64,000 bases of DNA from Aedes albopictus (taxonomy: Eukaryota > Arthropoda > Insecta > Diptera > Culicidae): contig NC_085137.1 in assembly GCF_035046485.1 (NCBI RefSeq), positions 253,788,733 through 253,852,732 of the forward strand, read 5' to 3'. Shown piece after piece: positions 29,780-42,509 of this stretch. The stretch's first letter is position 1; each line of letters starts with the position of its first letter. The translations under genes and the position numbers were made by a program. The notes beneath the pieces are model-generated. The model was not told where the DNA came from. It ran no database searches and saw only the letters and a program-made list of their open reading frames with translations.

Positions 29780-32440
29780 TATGCACCGTTTTTGCAATTC
29801 TTGCACCTTACCACGCAATGTTGAGAATCACTGAGCTATGGTACACCATTGGCACATACAATTTCTTAGTATCCCATGCACAACCATGATGTTCTCAAAA
29901 TCATCTAGGCTAAACTCACGCACCATCTTCTAACTAAACAGTGATGTCAGCACCACATTTGAAAAACATGCACCATTTTGGCATTTCGTATTCCAAAACT
30001 GTATTCCATGTACGTGAACCATGGTGACTTCAGCACCACTTTGAATTCTAAGCACCATTTTTGCAATTGGTGCACCAAGCCATACAAAATAACGAGTATC
30101 ACTGAATAACAGTGACGACTAATACAGCACACTAACATCATGCACCTCCTTCAAAGCTTTCAATGCACCATCATGATGTCCACAGAATGATCTAGGTATC
30201 CACGCATTATGATGATCGCATGAAGTGTCTTTTTATCATTTAAGTATCTAATACCTCATACTGATATGCACCATCATGAAATTTCATGCACCATCACAGC
30301 TCTTCAAGCACCATTTCAGCGATTATTATATCATCTAGGCATCTAAAGTACCATAATGGCGTGAGCATCACACAAAATACATTTTTTTGTATAATATGCA
30401 CCAATTCGTGCACCTGACCATAAGCTTTGAAAAACGGTGACAACTAATGCATCATCTAGTATCATGCACCTTCTTCAAAGCTTTCCAACCACCATTTTGG
30501 CATTCACTATATCATCTAGGCATCTTATGCACCATTATGATGTGTTTCACAAGTGAATTTGATGCACCATTTTGGCATTTCGCATACAAAATAGCATTCC
30601 TTGTACCTGCACTATGTTGATTTCTGTGCCGCATTGAGTTTCCCGCACCATGTTTGCAATTCGTGCACCTACATATGGAATTTGTTGAGTATAACTGAAT
30701 CATGGTAAAACTAATGCAACATACAGACATCATGTAGCTCCTTTGCATTCCATGTACCACCATGATGTTCACATGAATATCTAAGCACCATCTCACGCGT
30801 CATCTAAGCATTTAATTCACATTTGAATTTCATAAGCTCCATTTTTCCATATCGTACACCCAATTGTATTCCATGTACCTGATCCATGTTGACTTCCGCA
30901 CCACATTAAATTGTATGCATTCTTTTTTGCAATTCTTAATTATAGATCTAACCACCCAATGTTGAGAATCATTGAATCATGGTGGCAACAAATGCACCCC
31001 TGATACATACAATTTCTTAGTATCTCATGCACAACCATGATGTTCACAGAATCATTTTTAGGCTATAATCCATGTACGTGAACCATGGTGACTTCGACAC
31101 TACATTGAATTCCAAGCACCATTTTTGCAATTTGTGCACCTAGCCATACACAATGTCGAGTGTCGCTGATTAACGGTGACAACTAATACAGCACACTAAC
31201 ATCATGTACCTTCTTCAAAGCGTCCACAGAATGATCTAGGTATCCACGCATTATGCTGATCTCATGCACTATCTTTTAATCAACTAGGAATCTAATGCAT
31301 CATACTGATATGCAACATAATTAAATTTCATGCACCATCAAAGCATTCCAAGCACCATTTCAGCGTTTATTATATCATCTAGGCATCTGATGCACCATTA
31401 TGTTGTAAGCATCACATAAAATACTTTTATTTTGTATTCTATGCATCATTTTTGCAATTCGTGCACCTAACCATGCAAAATGTTGATAATCTTTGAATAA
31501 CGGTGACAACTAATGTAGCTCACAAGCATCATGCGCCTTCTTCCAAGCCTTCCATGCACCATTTTGGCATTCATTATACCACCTAGGTATCTTATGCACC
31601 ATTATGATGTGGTTTACATTTGAATTTGATGCACCATTTTAGCATTTCGCATACAAAATAGTATTTCACGTACCTGTAACATGTTGATTTCTGTGCCACA
31701 TTGAGTTTCCTGCACCTTTGCACGAATTGCAAGTGCACCTTAATATGAAACATGACGAGTATAACAGAATCATGGTGAAGCTAATGCACCATACAGACAT
31801 CATGCACCACCATGATGTTCACAGAGTCATCTAGGCAACATCTCACGCACCATCTTTGAATCAAATATGTGTCTAATTGCGAAATAATGCACCATCGTTA
31901 AATTTCATGCATTACTAAAGTATTTAATGCGTAATCGTGGCGTTCACTATATCATCTAGGCATGTATTGCACCATTATTATTGTATGTATTTTCGTACAT
32001 AGAAATAGCATTTCTTGTACGATGTCAACTCTAATGCATCATACTGACATCACTTTGAATGACATGCTCCATATAGCATTCAGTACACCATACCAATGAA
32101 CTCAGTGTTATCAGAAGATCCTGTACACCACGGCGACATCATGCACCTTTATTGCCGCACGCAATTTGATTTTCACGCAGCACCAACATGTTTATGTTTA
32201 CACCATCTCCAAATCTCATGTTTTATCTTAGCATTCAATAAATCAAATTGCAATTACATGCCACGCATGCATTATCTCGACGTTCCCTTGATCATTAAGG
32301 TATATAATGAACCATACTCACATCACACACCTTTTTAAAATTCTATACACCTTCTTGGTGTTCATTGTATCATCCACAATTAAATTTTATATACCATTTT
32401 GTGATTCGCGCATCAAAATAGCATTCCGCGGATCATTTTG
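29780..32440 (+). repeat. GCACCAT-type degenerate satellite with ~1.06-kb higher-order repeat
   Basis: GCACCAT or TGCACC occurs every 20-60 bp. Longer lines recur at a distance of about 1,060-1,070 bp: CTAATACAGCACACTAACAT (near 30120 and 31185), CGGTGACAACTAATG (30432, 31500), ACCATGGTGACTTC (30018, 31085). So at least two diverged higher-order units are present. Small ORFs here are chance. Confidence 0.75.
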
Positions 32441-32544
32441 AGAATAACTTTACCAGCTCGAGAAATATCTGGAGTAATCCGTGGAGGCATTCTAGGAGAA
32501 ATCCCTGGAGAAAGAAAGATCTTTACGACTGTAGCTCTCAGCAA

Positions 32545-32724
32545 TTTTAGAGGTTTTCGGCCTTTTCAGTCGGTAAAATCAGCGAAAACTATTTTACCTC
32601 TACATCCGACGGTTTGGGTTGCTTTATTCAAAAAGGTTGAATAAAGCAACCGAAACCGTCGGATGTAGAGGTAAAATAGTTTTCGCTGATTTTACCGACT
32701 GAAAAGGCCGAAAACCCCTAAAAT
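32545..32724. repeat. 180-bp near-perfect palindrome at the satellite junction
   Basis: The left arm, starting TTTTAGAGGTTTTCGGCC and including CTCTACATCCGACGGTTT, is repeated inverted to CGAAAACCCCTAAAA. Arms are about 85 bp with a loop of a few bases near 32634. It separates the GCACCAT satellite from the GGAATTCC minisatellite. Confidence 0.88.
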
Positions 32725-35700
32725 CCCTGGAGAAATTTCAGGGGGAATATTTGAAGGACTTTCTGCAGGAATCCTTGAAGGCATTACTAAAGAAGTGCTT
32801 GAAGAAAATCTTGAAAAAAGCTCTCAAAAACTGGAAGAGGAGCCAAGAAATTCCTGTAGAATTTGCAGGAGGAGCTACTAAAGGAATTGCTGGAAAAAAT
32901 ATTGAAGGAATTCTCTGGAGGCATTCCTAAAGGAATCCTTGAAGAATTTCCTGGGGGAATCCGTAGAGGAATTCGTGAAAGAATTCATAGAGGAATTTGT
33001 GGAGAAATATTTCGAAAAACTCCTGGACAAATTTCTTGAAGAGTTCCAACAGGGGCTCATTTACGAACCCCTGGAGGATTTCCTGGAGTAAACTCTGGAG
33101 GCATTCCTGGAAGAAACCCTGGAGGAATTCCTGGAAGAATTTCTGGAGGAATCTCTGAAGGCATTCCTGAAGGAATTTCTGGAAGAATGCCTGGAGTTTT
33201 CCTTGTAAGAATTTCTGGAGGAACTTCTGGAAGAATGTCCGGAGGAATTTCTGCAGGAATCCCTGAGGAAATTTCTGGAGAGACATTTGGAGGAGTTTAT
33301 AAGAATTCCTGGAGGAAGCTATGAGAAAGTCCTGGAGAAATTCCTGATGTAATCCCTGGAGCAATTCCTGAAGGAATCCGTGAAGGAATTACAGGATGAA
33401 ACACTGGAGGGGTAACAGAAGGAATCCATGAAATAATTCATGGAAGAATTCCAGGATGAATTGCTGGAGGAATTCCTGAAGGTTTTTTTTTCGAAAATTT
33501 CCTGCTTGAATTTGGAAAATTCCTGGAGAAATCCCTGCTGTAATCCTAGGAAGAATTCCTGAAGGAATCCGTAAAAGAAATCCAGGATGAATCCCTGGCG
33601 AATTACTAGAGAAACTTCTGCAAGAATCCCTAGAGGTTTTTCTGGAGAAATTCCCGAAAAAGATCCGGGAAAAAATCTTTTAGGATTTTCTGGAGGAATT
33701 AGTCGAGGAATTGCTGGAAGAATCCCTGGAGACAATATTGGAGGAATTCTGGCTGCAATTCTTAGAGAATTTTCTGTAGGAATTCCGGCAGCAATCCCTG
33801 GATGTATTTCATGAGGATTCCATGGAAGTATCCCTGGAAGAATTCCTAGAAGAGTTCTGGGAGAAATTGATTGAGGACTATGTGGAGGATTCCGTGAAGG
33901 ATTTACTGGAAAAATCCCTGGATGAATGCCTTGAGAAATTTCTGGTGGAGGAAGGAATTTCTGAAGGAGTTCCTGAAAAAAAAAAACCTTGAGAAATTCC
34001 TGGAGGAATACATGGAGGTATTCCTGAAGGAATTCTTGGAAGGGTTCCGGGAGACATTCCTTTAAGATTCTCTGGAGGAATTCTGACAGAAATTCCTAGA
34101 GGATTTTCTGGAGTAATTCCTGGAGGTAGTTCTGGATGATTTTTTGAAGAAATCCATGAATAAATCGTTGAAGGAATGAATCCCTGAAGAAGTCCTTGAG
34201 AATTTCCTGTAGAATTTTCTGGAAGAATCCATTGAAGAATTGCTCGAGAAATTCCAGGAGAAAATCCTGGAAGAGTTCCGGTAGAAATTCCTTTAGCATT
34301 TTCTGGAGGAATCTGTAGAGCAATTCCTTGAAGAATCCCTGGAGGAAATATTGAAGAAATTCTGGCAGACATTCCTAGAGGATTTTCTCTAGAAGAAATT
34401 TCATGAGGAATCTTTGGAGGAATTCCTGGGAATTATTCTGGAGGAATTCCTGGAGGTTATTCTGAAGAAATTTCTGGAGTATTTACTGGAGGAATTCCTG
34501 GAGGAATTCCTGGAGGAATTATTTGGGGAAATTCTGGAGAAATATATGAGGCTTCATGGAGAAATTTCTGAAGGAACTCATTGAGGAATTTCTGAAGGAA
34601 TTTCAGGAGGAATTTCTGCAGGATTTTTTTAAAGAATTTCTGATGAAATTTTTTAACGAATCCCTGCAGGGACTCCTTGAGCAACTTCAAGAAAAAGTTC
34701 TGGAGGAATTCTTTGAGAAATGCAAGGAGAAATCCCTGTAGTTTTGGTGAAAATTCCCAGAGGATTTTTAGAGGAATCCATGGAGGAGTTCCTGGTAGAA
34801 TTTCTGGCGCCCTTCCTTAGGAAATTTCTGAAAGAATTCCCGGAGGAATTTTTGCGGAATTTCTGAAGAAATTCATGGATGAATCCTCGGAGGAATTCCT
34901 GAAGAAATGCCTTGAGAATTTCCTGGAGAAATCCATGGGGGAATTTTTCGAGGAATTCCTGGAAGAGTTCCGTTAAAAATTCATCTAGGATTATCTGGAG
35001 GAATGATCAGGATCGAGGATCAATTCTTAGAGAAATCCCTAGAAGAAATATTGTAGGAATTCTGACAGTCATTCCTAAAAGAAAATTTCAGGAGGAATCT
35101 CTGGAGGAATTATTGGAGTATTTACCAGAAGAATTATTTGAGGAATTTCTGGTGAAATATATGAGGCTTCCTGGAAAATTAATGGAGGAATGTCTGAAGG
35201 AACTTCTCGAGGAATTTCGGAAGGAATATCTGGAGGAATTTCTGAAGACATTCATTATTGCATCCCTGGAGGAATTCCTGCAGAAATTTCAGGAAAAAAT
35301 CCTGGAGAAATTCCTAGGGGATTCCGTGGAGGATTCCCTGGTGGAATTTCTCGCGGAATCATTCGAGGAACTCCTGGAGGAATTCCTGGAAGAGTTTCGG
35401 GTGAAATTACTTTAAGATTTTCTGGTGGAGTTCATGGATGAATTTTGGGGAGAAATGCCTGGAGGCATCTCGAAGAAATTTCTGGATGAATGTCTGAAGG
35501 AACTACTCGAGCAAATTCTGAAGGAATACCTGGAGGAATTTTTTGAGGAATTTCTGAAAAAAAATATGAATGAATTCCCGCAGGAATTCTTGGATAAATT
35601 GCTGGAAAAAATCCTGAAGAAATTCCTGAAGGAATCCGTGGAAGATTTTATGGACAAATTTCTTGTTGAATTCCTCGAGCAATTCTTGGAAGGGTTCCGG

Positions 35701-37220
35701 GAGTCATTCTTGGGGAACTCAGGCAGAAATTCCTAGAGGAGTTGCTGGAGGAATTTCAGGAGTTCTGCCTCGGCAAATTTCTGAAAGAATTCCTGGTGGA
35801 ATATGTGGAGGATTTTTTGTGGGATTTCTGAAAAAAAATCATGGATGGATCCCTGGAGGAATTCCTGATGAAATTGTTTGAGAATTTCCTGAAGGAATCC
35901 ATGGAAGAATCCTTGGAAAAATTTCTTGCGGAATACCTGGAAGAATTCCGTGAGAAACTCCTTTAGCATGTTATGGAGGCATCCGTGGAGGAAATATTGG
36001 GGGAATTCTGACAGGCAGACATTCAGGATTTTTCCAAGAAAAATGTCTGGAAAAATGGCTGGAGGAATTTCAGGAGTACTTACTGGAGGAATTCCTGGAG
36101 GATTTATTTGAGGAATTTCTGGAGAAATATATGAGGCTTCCTGGAGAAATGTCTGAAAGAACTCCTCGAGGATTTTCTGAAAGAATTTCTGAAGGAATTT
36201 CTGGAAGAAGTTTCTGAAGAATTTCTGAAGAAATTCAGTAATGAATCTCTGGAGAAACTCCTGAAGAAATTTCTGAAAAAAAAAATCTAAAGAAATTCCT
36301 GGAGGGTTCCCTGGAGGTATTCCTGGAAGAGTTTTGGAAGAAATTCCTTTAGGATTTTCTGCAGTTATCCGTGGAGGGATTCCTGAAAGAAATCACTAGT
36401 TGCATATTGGAGAAATTTCTAAAGAAATGCCTGAAGGAACCCCTCGAGGAGTTTCTAAAAGAATATCTGGAGGTATTTCTGAAGAAATTCATTATTGAAT
36501 CCCTGGAGGAATTCCTGAAAAAAAATCCTGGAAAAAAATCCTGGAGAAATTATTGGAGGAATCTGTGAAGGATTTCCTGTAGAGATTCCTCGCAAAATTT
36601 TTGGAAGAGTTCTGGGAGACATTCTTTTGGGATTTTCTGGAGAAAGGAATTTCATGAGGAATTCTTGGAGGAATTTTTTTGGAGGAATTCCTGTAAGAAT
36701 TTCTGGCGTTATTTTTCGAGAAATTTCTGAAGGAATTTCTAGAGGAATTTGTTGAGGAATTTAAGAAGAATATTTTGAAATAATTCATGGATTCAGGAAT
36801 TCTTGAAGAAATTCGTTGAGAATTTCCTGGATAATTTTCTGAAGGAACTCCTGGAGGAATTTCTCGAGGAATTCCAGGAAGATATTATTTAGAAACTCCT
36901 TTAGATTTTTCTGGGGGATTCCGTGGAGCAATTCCTAGAGGAATCCCTGGAGGACATACTGGGGGAATTCTGGCAGACATTCCTAGAGGATTTTTCCTGA
37001 AAGAAATTTCAGGAGGAATTCCTGGAGGTAGTTTTGGAAGAATTCCTGGAGTATATACTGGAGGAATTCCTGGAGGAATTATTTGAGGAATTCCTAGAGA
37101 AATATTTGAGACTTCCTGGAGGAAGTTCTTAAGGAATTATTGGAAGATTTTTTGGAGGAATTCCTGGAGGAATCATGCAATGAATCTTTGGAGAAATACT
37201 GGAGGAATCTCTGTAGATTG
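32725..37220 (+). repeat. GGAGGAATTCCTGGA minisatellite, about 4.5 kb
   Basis: Units of about 12-27 bp built on GGAATTCCTGGAGGAATT repeat with variation for the whole stretch. The unit has few stop codons in any frame, which creates many spurious frames such as EEFLEEFLKEFL; these are not genes. The same unit, reversed, fills 46300-48890. Confidence 0.9.
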
Positions 37221-37639
37221 CAACAAAGATTCCGATCAAAATGTTCTATCTAGGAATTCTGACATTCTCTAATTCTAGCATCACTAATTGTTCAGGATCA
37301 AAATTCTTTCACAACGACAATTTTTTTTCATTAATTGATAATTTTCTCGATATTCTCCATTGTATTTGATACGTTTATAAAATTTTATAAGAGTCGAGAT
37401 AATGACTTCATATTAAAGTTTCGTAATGCCTTGAAATCATCACCATCCGAAACCTTCTCCAGAATCCCAATATGAAGTACTTGGCGATGTTAGCACCACA
37501 ACATGTTGAAACCCCTACTTGGGAATTCATATTGCGTGTAACACCATAATTCTATTTTGCACCATGATCATACATATATTGCACCATTATTATGGTGCCC
37601 CCCCTAAGCAAGAACCCTGCGCACGCTAGTGTCCAACAC

Positions 37640-38540
37640 GTCACAATTTTGAGCTATAGGACACAATTTATAGGCCAAAATATGCGATTTTGGACTTTTT
37701 TGACTGCCAGCCGTTAAGCATGGAAATATTTGTTCGAGCAATCAAGAGGTAAATTGGCCAATTAACATCTATATTAACGACTCATACAAAATATTTCGTT
37801 TTAGTAGCCGTTCCAAAGTAGTCATTTAAAGGAAAAAAGGACCTTAAAATAAGCTTTAACATTTTTAGTAAATGCGCGAGTCCTCGTTGCCTCCAGCTAC
37901 TCAATAACATTCATGTTTAGACAATTAAATTTACTTTAAGATGAAAATGGCTACTTAAGTGACCGGTGGAATACAAGACTTAAACTTAGTAGCCGGTAAA
38001 TCCACAATATCAATTCTTCACTGCCCAACTAACAATTGCAAGTCACAAACAAGCAAGCTTGATGAATTGTTGCTCAATAATGGTAATGATAGCTGAACAA
38101 AAATTATGCTCTACACATTACTGTTTAAATGATTTTTCAATTGTTCAAAAGTTAAATAAGAATTTTATTCGACAAGCATTGATTCCTTTACAAAACAGTT
38201 TAACAAAACATTGGTCTGCTTCTTATTAAGCTGATGTATCAATAAGCATATGTTCCTGCACAATGTGCTTTTCACTTCTCGAATAAACGTTTTCAGTCCG
38301 TCATACTTCGACTCGCAACTTTATTTGAATAATGGGATAAACCTTGGCTAAAACTGTTTAGACAACCAAGTTATCAAAGAATCAACATTTTAAAAAAATC
38401 TTTCAAAAGAAAATAAAGTGAAATTATGTACCGTCGTGCGGGGCTTCTTTTTACACTTTTTCATGGTTTTTCAACTTTATGACAATATATCTCCCAGAGC
38501 AGTGAATGGATTTCCACAATTTTTACACACAATAATCGTG
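37640..38540. other. No feature recognised
   Basis: AT-rich sequence after the hAT-like element. No ORF, TIR pair or RNA gene was recognised. Confidence 0.5.
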
Positions 38541-38890
38541 AGTATACAGTATCGGACAATAAAAATGCACCAAAGCCGTTTTCCCATACAAACTAGTCAA
38601 CTTTGGATTGCCATATCTCAGTTATGTCTCAACCGTTTTTTTTTTAATTTTTCTGTGACGAACTACAAAACATTTCGCTTTTCAAAAACTATTGAAAAAG
38701 TTCAGTGATAACTATTGATACAAAAGTTACAGATAGGTTGAATTTTGACAATAAAAATGCACCAAGACAAAAAATTATGTAGCCGAAAATGCTGAAATCA
38801 AATCACTATGGTGTCTTCAGCAAATTTATTGGTCATCACAAAAGAAACATATTTGCCGAAGACACCATAGTGATTTGCTTCAAAGAGTCG
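38541..38890. repeat. Repeat with duplicated 'ACAATAAAAATGCACCAA' and a 25-bp hairpin
   Basis: ACAATAAAAATGCACCAA occurs at about 38557 and 38748. AATCACTATGGTGTCTTCAG at 38801 is inverted at 38856-38875, with arms of 25 bp and one mismatch. Likely a decayed MITE; edges uncertain. Confidence 0.5.
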
Positions 38891-39056
38891 GTAGTAGGGT
38901 GGGGCAAAATGAACAACTGGTGAAAAAATAATGAAAATGGTAAACATCTACAACAAACGAATTTTAATTATGGTTTTCTATGTTTTAATGCATATAGTAA
39001 GGTTTTGTCTGTAACTTTCAATTTATTAGCTTGAAAATTTCAGTATCTGTATATTA

Positions 39057-39813
39057 CACGGGTTCCCAACCGGTGGTCCGCGGCCCCCTGGGGGCTGTGA
39101 AGCCAGTGTAGGGGGCCGCGATGTTACCAAAAAATTGGTAATTTTTTATTCTATTTTGTGCAAATTATATATTTTTATTTTTGTATACTGCTACCCCCAA
39201 AAGCCACAGTTTGAGGAACAAATTTTCAGTATAAAACGCCTTCAGAAGAAAAAATATTCGGCTGCGCCGCTATTTTTCAGCTACGACTCAAATTGGCTTC
39301 TTTAGCGGTGTTGAGATAATGCCATATTCGGAATCTGCATGAATAACTGAGCCGAAATCCAAATTTTCATGAATTTTGGTGCCCAGGAACCTATTTAAAA
39401 ATCAATTTGAAGTTTGTATGGGAGCAATTTCTCGGATCACCCCTCGTCGCATTTTGTACTGGGCGGAGCTGTCAAGCAGTTGCTCAGCTGTCAAAAGGTG
39501 ATTTCAAAAAATCTCTTTGAAATTGTTTTTAGGCACCAAAATAAAGTTCTAAAAATCTGAAAAAAATCATAGTGGCACAGAAAAAGATGCTCTTTCGTAT
39601 GGGATCGAAAAAACAATACATTTTTTTAAATTTAAAAGCCCAATTGAATGTTCATGGCATCATTGTTTACGAAACGTGAGTGTCTAATGTACCCAAAAAA
39701 CTGGGTCTCGTTCATTTAATTCATATTTTATTTTCTAAAAATTTTCATTGGGCCGCAGATGTTTTGACAATCCTTAAAGAGGGTCGCCACCTCAAAAAGG
39801 TTGGGAACCCCTT
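39057..39813. mobile_element. 757-bp hAT-like MITE with 8-bp TSD
   Basis: GTATATTA lies on both sides (39049-39056, 39814-39821). The ends are CACGGGTTCCCAACC on the left and AAGGGGTTCCCAACC on the reversed right. GGTTCCCAACC with 8-bp TSD is typical of hAT elements. Non-coding. Confidence 0.85.
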
Positions 39814-40151
39814 GTATATTATAACCGTTCAAAAATTCCTCAATAGAAGACTCCTTGAAACCCCACAATTCCCTACAAATTAAACCCCGTAATCCCTTCA
39901 AATTCTCATTGATTGTTGATGGTTTGCTTTATCCAAATATACTACATATATTAATTATATAATATATTTGCTTTATCATTAGCAAGAATAGTCAATTAGC
40001 ATTTGATTGTGTGCCAAACTGGTATTGATCATCCTGCCCCACCTAGTGTGCTCATTATGCCCAACCCTCAAAACGCAACTCGCGATTTTATACGTTTTTA
40101 AAAACATAAAATTTTACAACATTTATAACTTTATTCGGAATTTCAACGATT

Positions 40152-40540
40152 CCCGAGCAGGAACGAATAACTGGCACATAACTGCAGCATACCAAAGTCA
40201 GGTATCATAACAAGACGAGATATTGGTCGGTTACTCAGGTATTGAGAATAGCTTATTTTGGTATTTTGTAGGTATTGATGAAATACCTCAACGAGTTATG
40301 GGTTTAGTGTTGAGGACTGCTTGAGGTATTAATCAGTTATGGGAGAATCCATATTTGTATGGAAGAAACGCCGATTATTATTGATTTCTTTATTCACGTG
40401 TTATGCACAGAATACCCATCAGTTATTATTTTAAGTATTTTACCTCTTATGCAGGGCTGCTTAATACCTCATTCAGGTTGTTGGTATTCGGTTTTCCATA
40501 CCTGAGTTTGTTATTCTTCAGCTATTTTCTCCCGCTCGGG
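40152..40540. mobile_element. 389-bp MITE with CCCGAGC ends
   Basis: Left end CCCGAGCAGGAACGAATAA, reversed right end CCCGAGCGGGAGAAAATA. Subterminal AATACCTCA/TGAGGTATT motifs recur inside. TSD not resolved. Non-coding. Confidence 0.68.
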
Positions 40541-40727
40541 TTAGCTTTTGTCAGTTAAGGTTCATATGAGGAATGAACATTAAAATTACACATTGGTTGC
40601 ACTTAATTTATTGGATTTAGTGGCAAAATGCTTAAGCTGCTCATTATGCCCCGCCTACTCCTAAGTTGGTACAAAACACTACGCTTTAAAAATTCTCCAA
40701 AATTGTGTGAACAAAACCCGAACATAG

Positions 40728-41000
40728 GTTCTTCTTCTTCTTCTTCTTCTTTATGGCTCTACGTCCCACTGGGATTTGGCCTGCCTCGCTTCAACTTAGT
40801 GTTCTTTGAGCACTTCCACAGTTATTAATTGAAGGGCTGCCTGCCATTGCATGAATTTGTATATTTATTGTGAGGCAAGTACAATGATACACTATGCCCA
40901 GGGAGTCGAGAATTTTTCTTCCGACCGGAACGGGAAGCGAAACCGCCGTCTCCGGATTGGCGATCCATAGCCTTAACCACTAGGCTAAATGGAGACCCTA
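40728..41000 (-). mobile_element. tRNA-derived SINE (Feilai-like)
   Basis: On the minus strand it begins GTCTCCATTTAGCCTAGTGG, which contains a pol III A box (TAGCCTAGTGG). A B-box-like GGTTTCGCTTCC follows about 55 bases later. It ends in a (GAA)n tail at 40729-40750. GAACATAG flanks both ends (40720-40727, 41001-41008). The tRNA-like head, body and simple tail make this a SINE; the name Feilai-like is from memory of mosquito SINEs. Confidence 0.85.
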
Positions 41001-41148
41001 GAACATAGATTCAAAACCTTCGTTTCGCGACCCCCCAACCGCTTGCCGGAACGCTTCGATTGTTTTACGAAAAGCGCAGTGACGACAGACTGGGGGGAAG
41101 CGTGGCCTTAGAACACAGGTTGCGCGTGAACATAATTCAAATGTTATA

Positions 41149-41288
41149 GGCCTTTTCAGCTGACAGGTCCGTGTATGCCACTGTTTGCAACCGCCGAACA
41201 AAGGCGCAAACGCTAAACTGTCATTTTCATAGGAAAACTGTCAAAGGCCCGAAAAATCAACTGATTTAAGACTTCAAATGAAAAGGCC
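41149..41288. mobile_element. 140-bp MITE
   Basis: GGCCTTTTCAGCTGAC at the left and GGCCTTTTCATTTGA (reversed) at the right. Non-coding; target duplication unclear. Confidence 0.5.
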
Positions 41289-41570
41289 CATTCAGCATCG
41301 TGCTGAATAATTTCGTCATAATGATGCCTGTTAAATAAGAGATTGATAGTTGTTAGTTGAGTTCTACGAAAACTCCACCCTCTTTCAAAAATTCCTTGTG
41401 TTCTTGGAACCTTATTCGGTTCATGTTGCAGACAATTTCTTCAACTTCTCGGATAGTCGATGAAACCTGCAAAACATCCATCTTACTTTCTTATCAAAAT
41501 ACTGGTCGAAACATCATACAAGGTTATCCATGCATGGGTCCCCTCACATTGCTCAATTTATGGTAATGAG

Positions 41571-42047
41571 CAGAGATGGCATACACCTCAGAGCGCTAAG
41601 TGAGAAGATAAAAAATACACATTACACACAGCCTGCATGGTGAGAAAGAGTGCGTGTAAAGAATTATCTTCTGCGTGGTCCGACTGCACGCGCTCGGCAT
41701 CGTTGTCGCATCGCGCACGACGGTGAGCGCCGGAAAGCAAGAGAAAGTACAGTCCAACACACGCTGCGCTACTCTGTACTGCCGAGAGCCTACAGCTTGC
41801 AGCTCAATCAGCGCAGGTGTGTAGCACATTCCTAGAAATGAGCGAAGCTCACACAGAAGAAGTTTGAGCTCTGCGACGTTTCGCGCAGCTGGTGTGGCAA
41901 CTTACACATTCGCACTCTCACGCAAAGTTTTGCGGCTGAGCGATGTGTGTTTGTTGCCGATCCACATTCGTAGCAAAAGAGAGCGGCGCTCATTTTATTG
42001 AAGATGTGTACGCAGAGCTGTTTATCAGTGTATCTATGCCATCTCTG
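41571..42047. mobile_element. 477-bp hAT-like MITE with 8-bp TSD
   Basis: GTAATGAG flanks both sides (41563-41570, 42048-42055). Ends CAGAGATGGCATA and, reversed, CAGAGATGGCATA are identical. CAGAG matches the hAT terminal consensus. It splits the LINE RNase H inside the GNEKADS motif. Confidence 0.92.
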
Positions 42048-42142
42048 GTAATGAGAAGGCGGACTCTCTCGCAAAGGTGGGCGGCGCACGGGAAGGCGAG
42101 ATCTATGAAAGAAGAATTTCAATCGATGATTTTTTCCTATTT

Positions 42143-42395
42143 CAGGCCAAACATTTCAATAGGTCCTATCTGCATTTGAGAGGCTCTCTTTGTTCACTTT
42201 CTCTTTTAATTATTGCAATGTAATGGTACACTTCAACTACTTTTGCAGTACAAATCAAAAGACGATTGTTTTGACTATCGTTCTATGCAAGGAGACAATC
42301 ATTATTCAAATAAACAGCTGAGATATTAACGAAAGAGAGGGAAACCAAAGAGAGCCTCTCTTCTGCAGATTGGACCTTTAGACATGTTTGGCCTG
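42143..42395. mobile_element. 253-bp inverted-repeat element
   Basis: CAGGCCAAACATTTCAATAG and, reversed from the right, CAGGCCAAACATGTCTAAAG; inner GAGAGGCTCTCTTTG arms also pair. ATTT flanks both sides. A half-copy related to its left arm is at 55026-55125. Confidence 0.75.
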
Positions 42396-42509
42396 ATTTG
42401 TTCGCCAGAGTTCTCTTCATAGATGGCAAAATGATTGGCGAGATGGCCATCTGGGACGGTGGTTATATTTCGTCGGTGGTTACATTCCATTATTCCTAAT
42501 GTTTCCTTG

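Larger units (their letters stand above)
29715..37631. mobile_element. 7,917-bp hAT-like non-autonomous element carrying two satellites
   Basis: TCCAACAC flanks both ends (29707-29714 and 37632-37639), an 8-bp duplication typical of hAT. The left end CACTAGCGTGCACAGGG and reversed right end CACTAGCGTGCGCAGGG match at 16 of 17. A further GGGGGGGCAC is shared at about base 40 of both ends. No transposase motif exists inside. The interior is GCACCAT-type satellite (left), a 180-bp hairpin, then GGAATTCC minisatellite, and finally a short piece with GCACCAT again near the right end. The GCACCAT motif at both inner borders ties the satellite to the element itself. Confidence 0.82.
38897..40655. 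mobile_element. TA-flanked element containing two younger MITEs
   Basis: The left end is GGGTGGGGCAAAATGAACA and the reversed right end GGCGGGGCATAATGAGCA, with TA on both sides (38895-38896, 40656-40657). Removing the nested units leaves about 0.6 kb, a normal MITE size. Non-coding. Confidence 0.6.

Noticed and set aside
32878..36788. Many long frames rich in EFLEEFLKEF on both strands
   Set aside because: They arise from the GGAATTCC minisatellite, which has few stop codons in any frame. No start context, domain or codon bias supports a protein.
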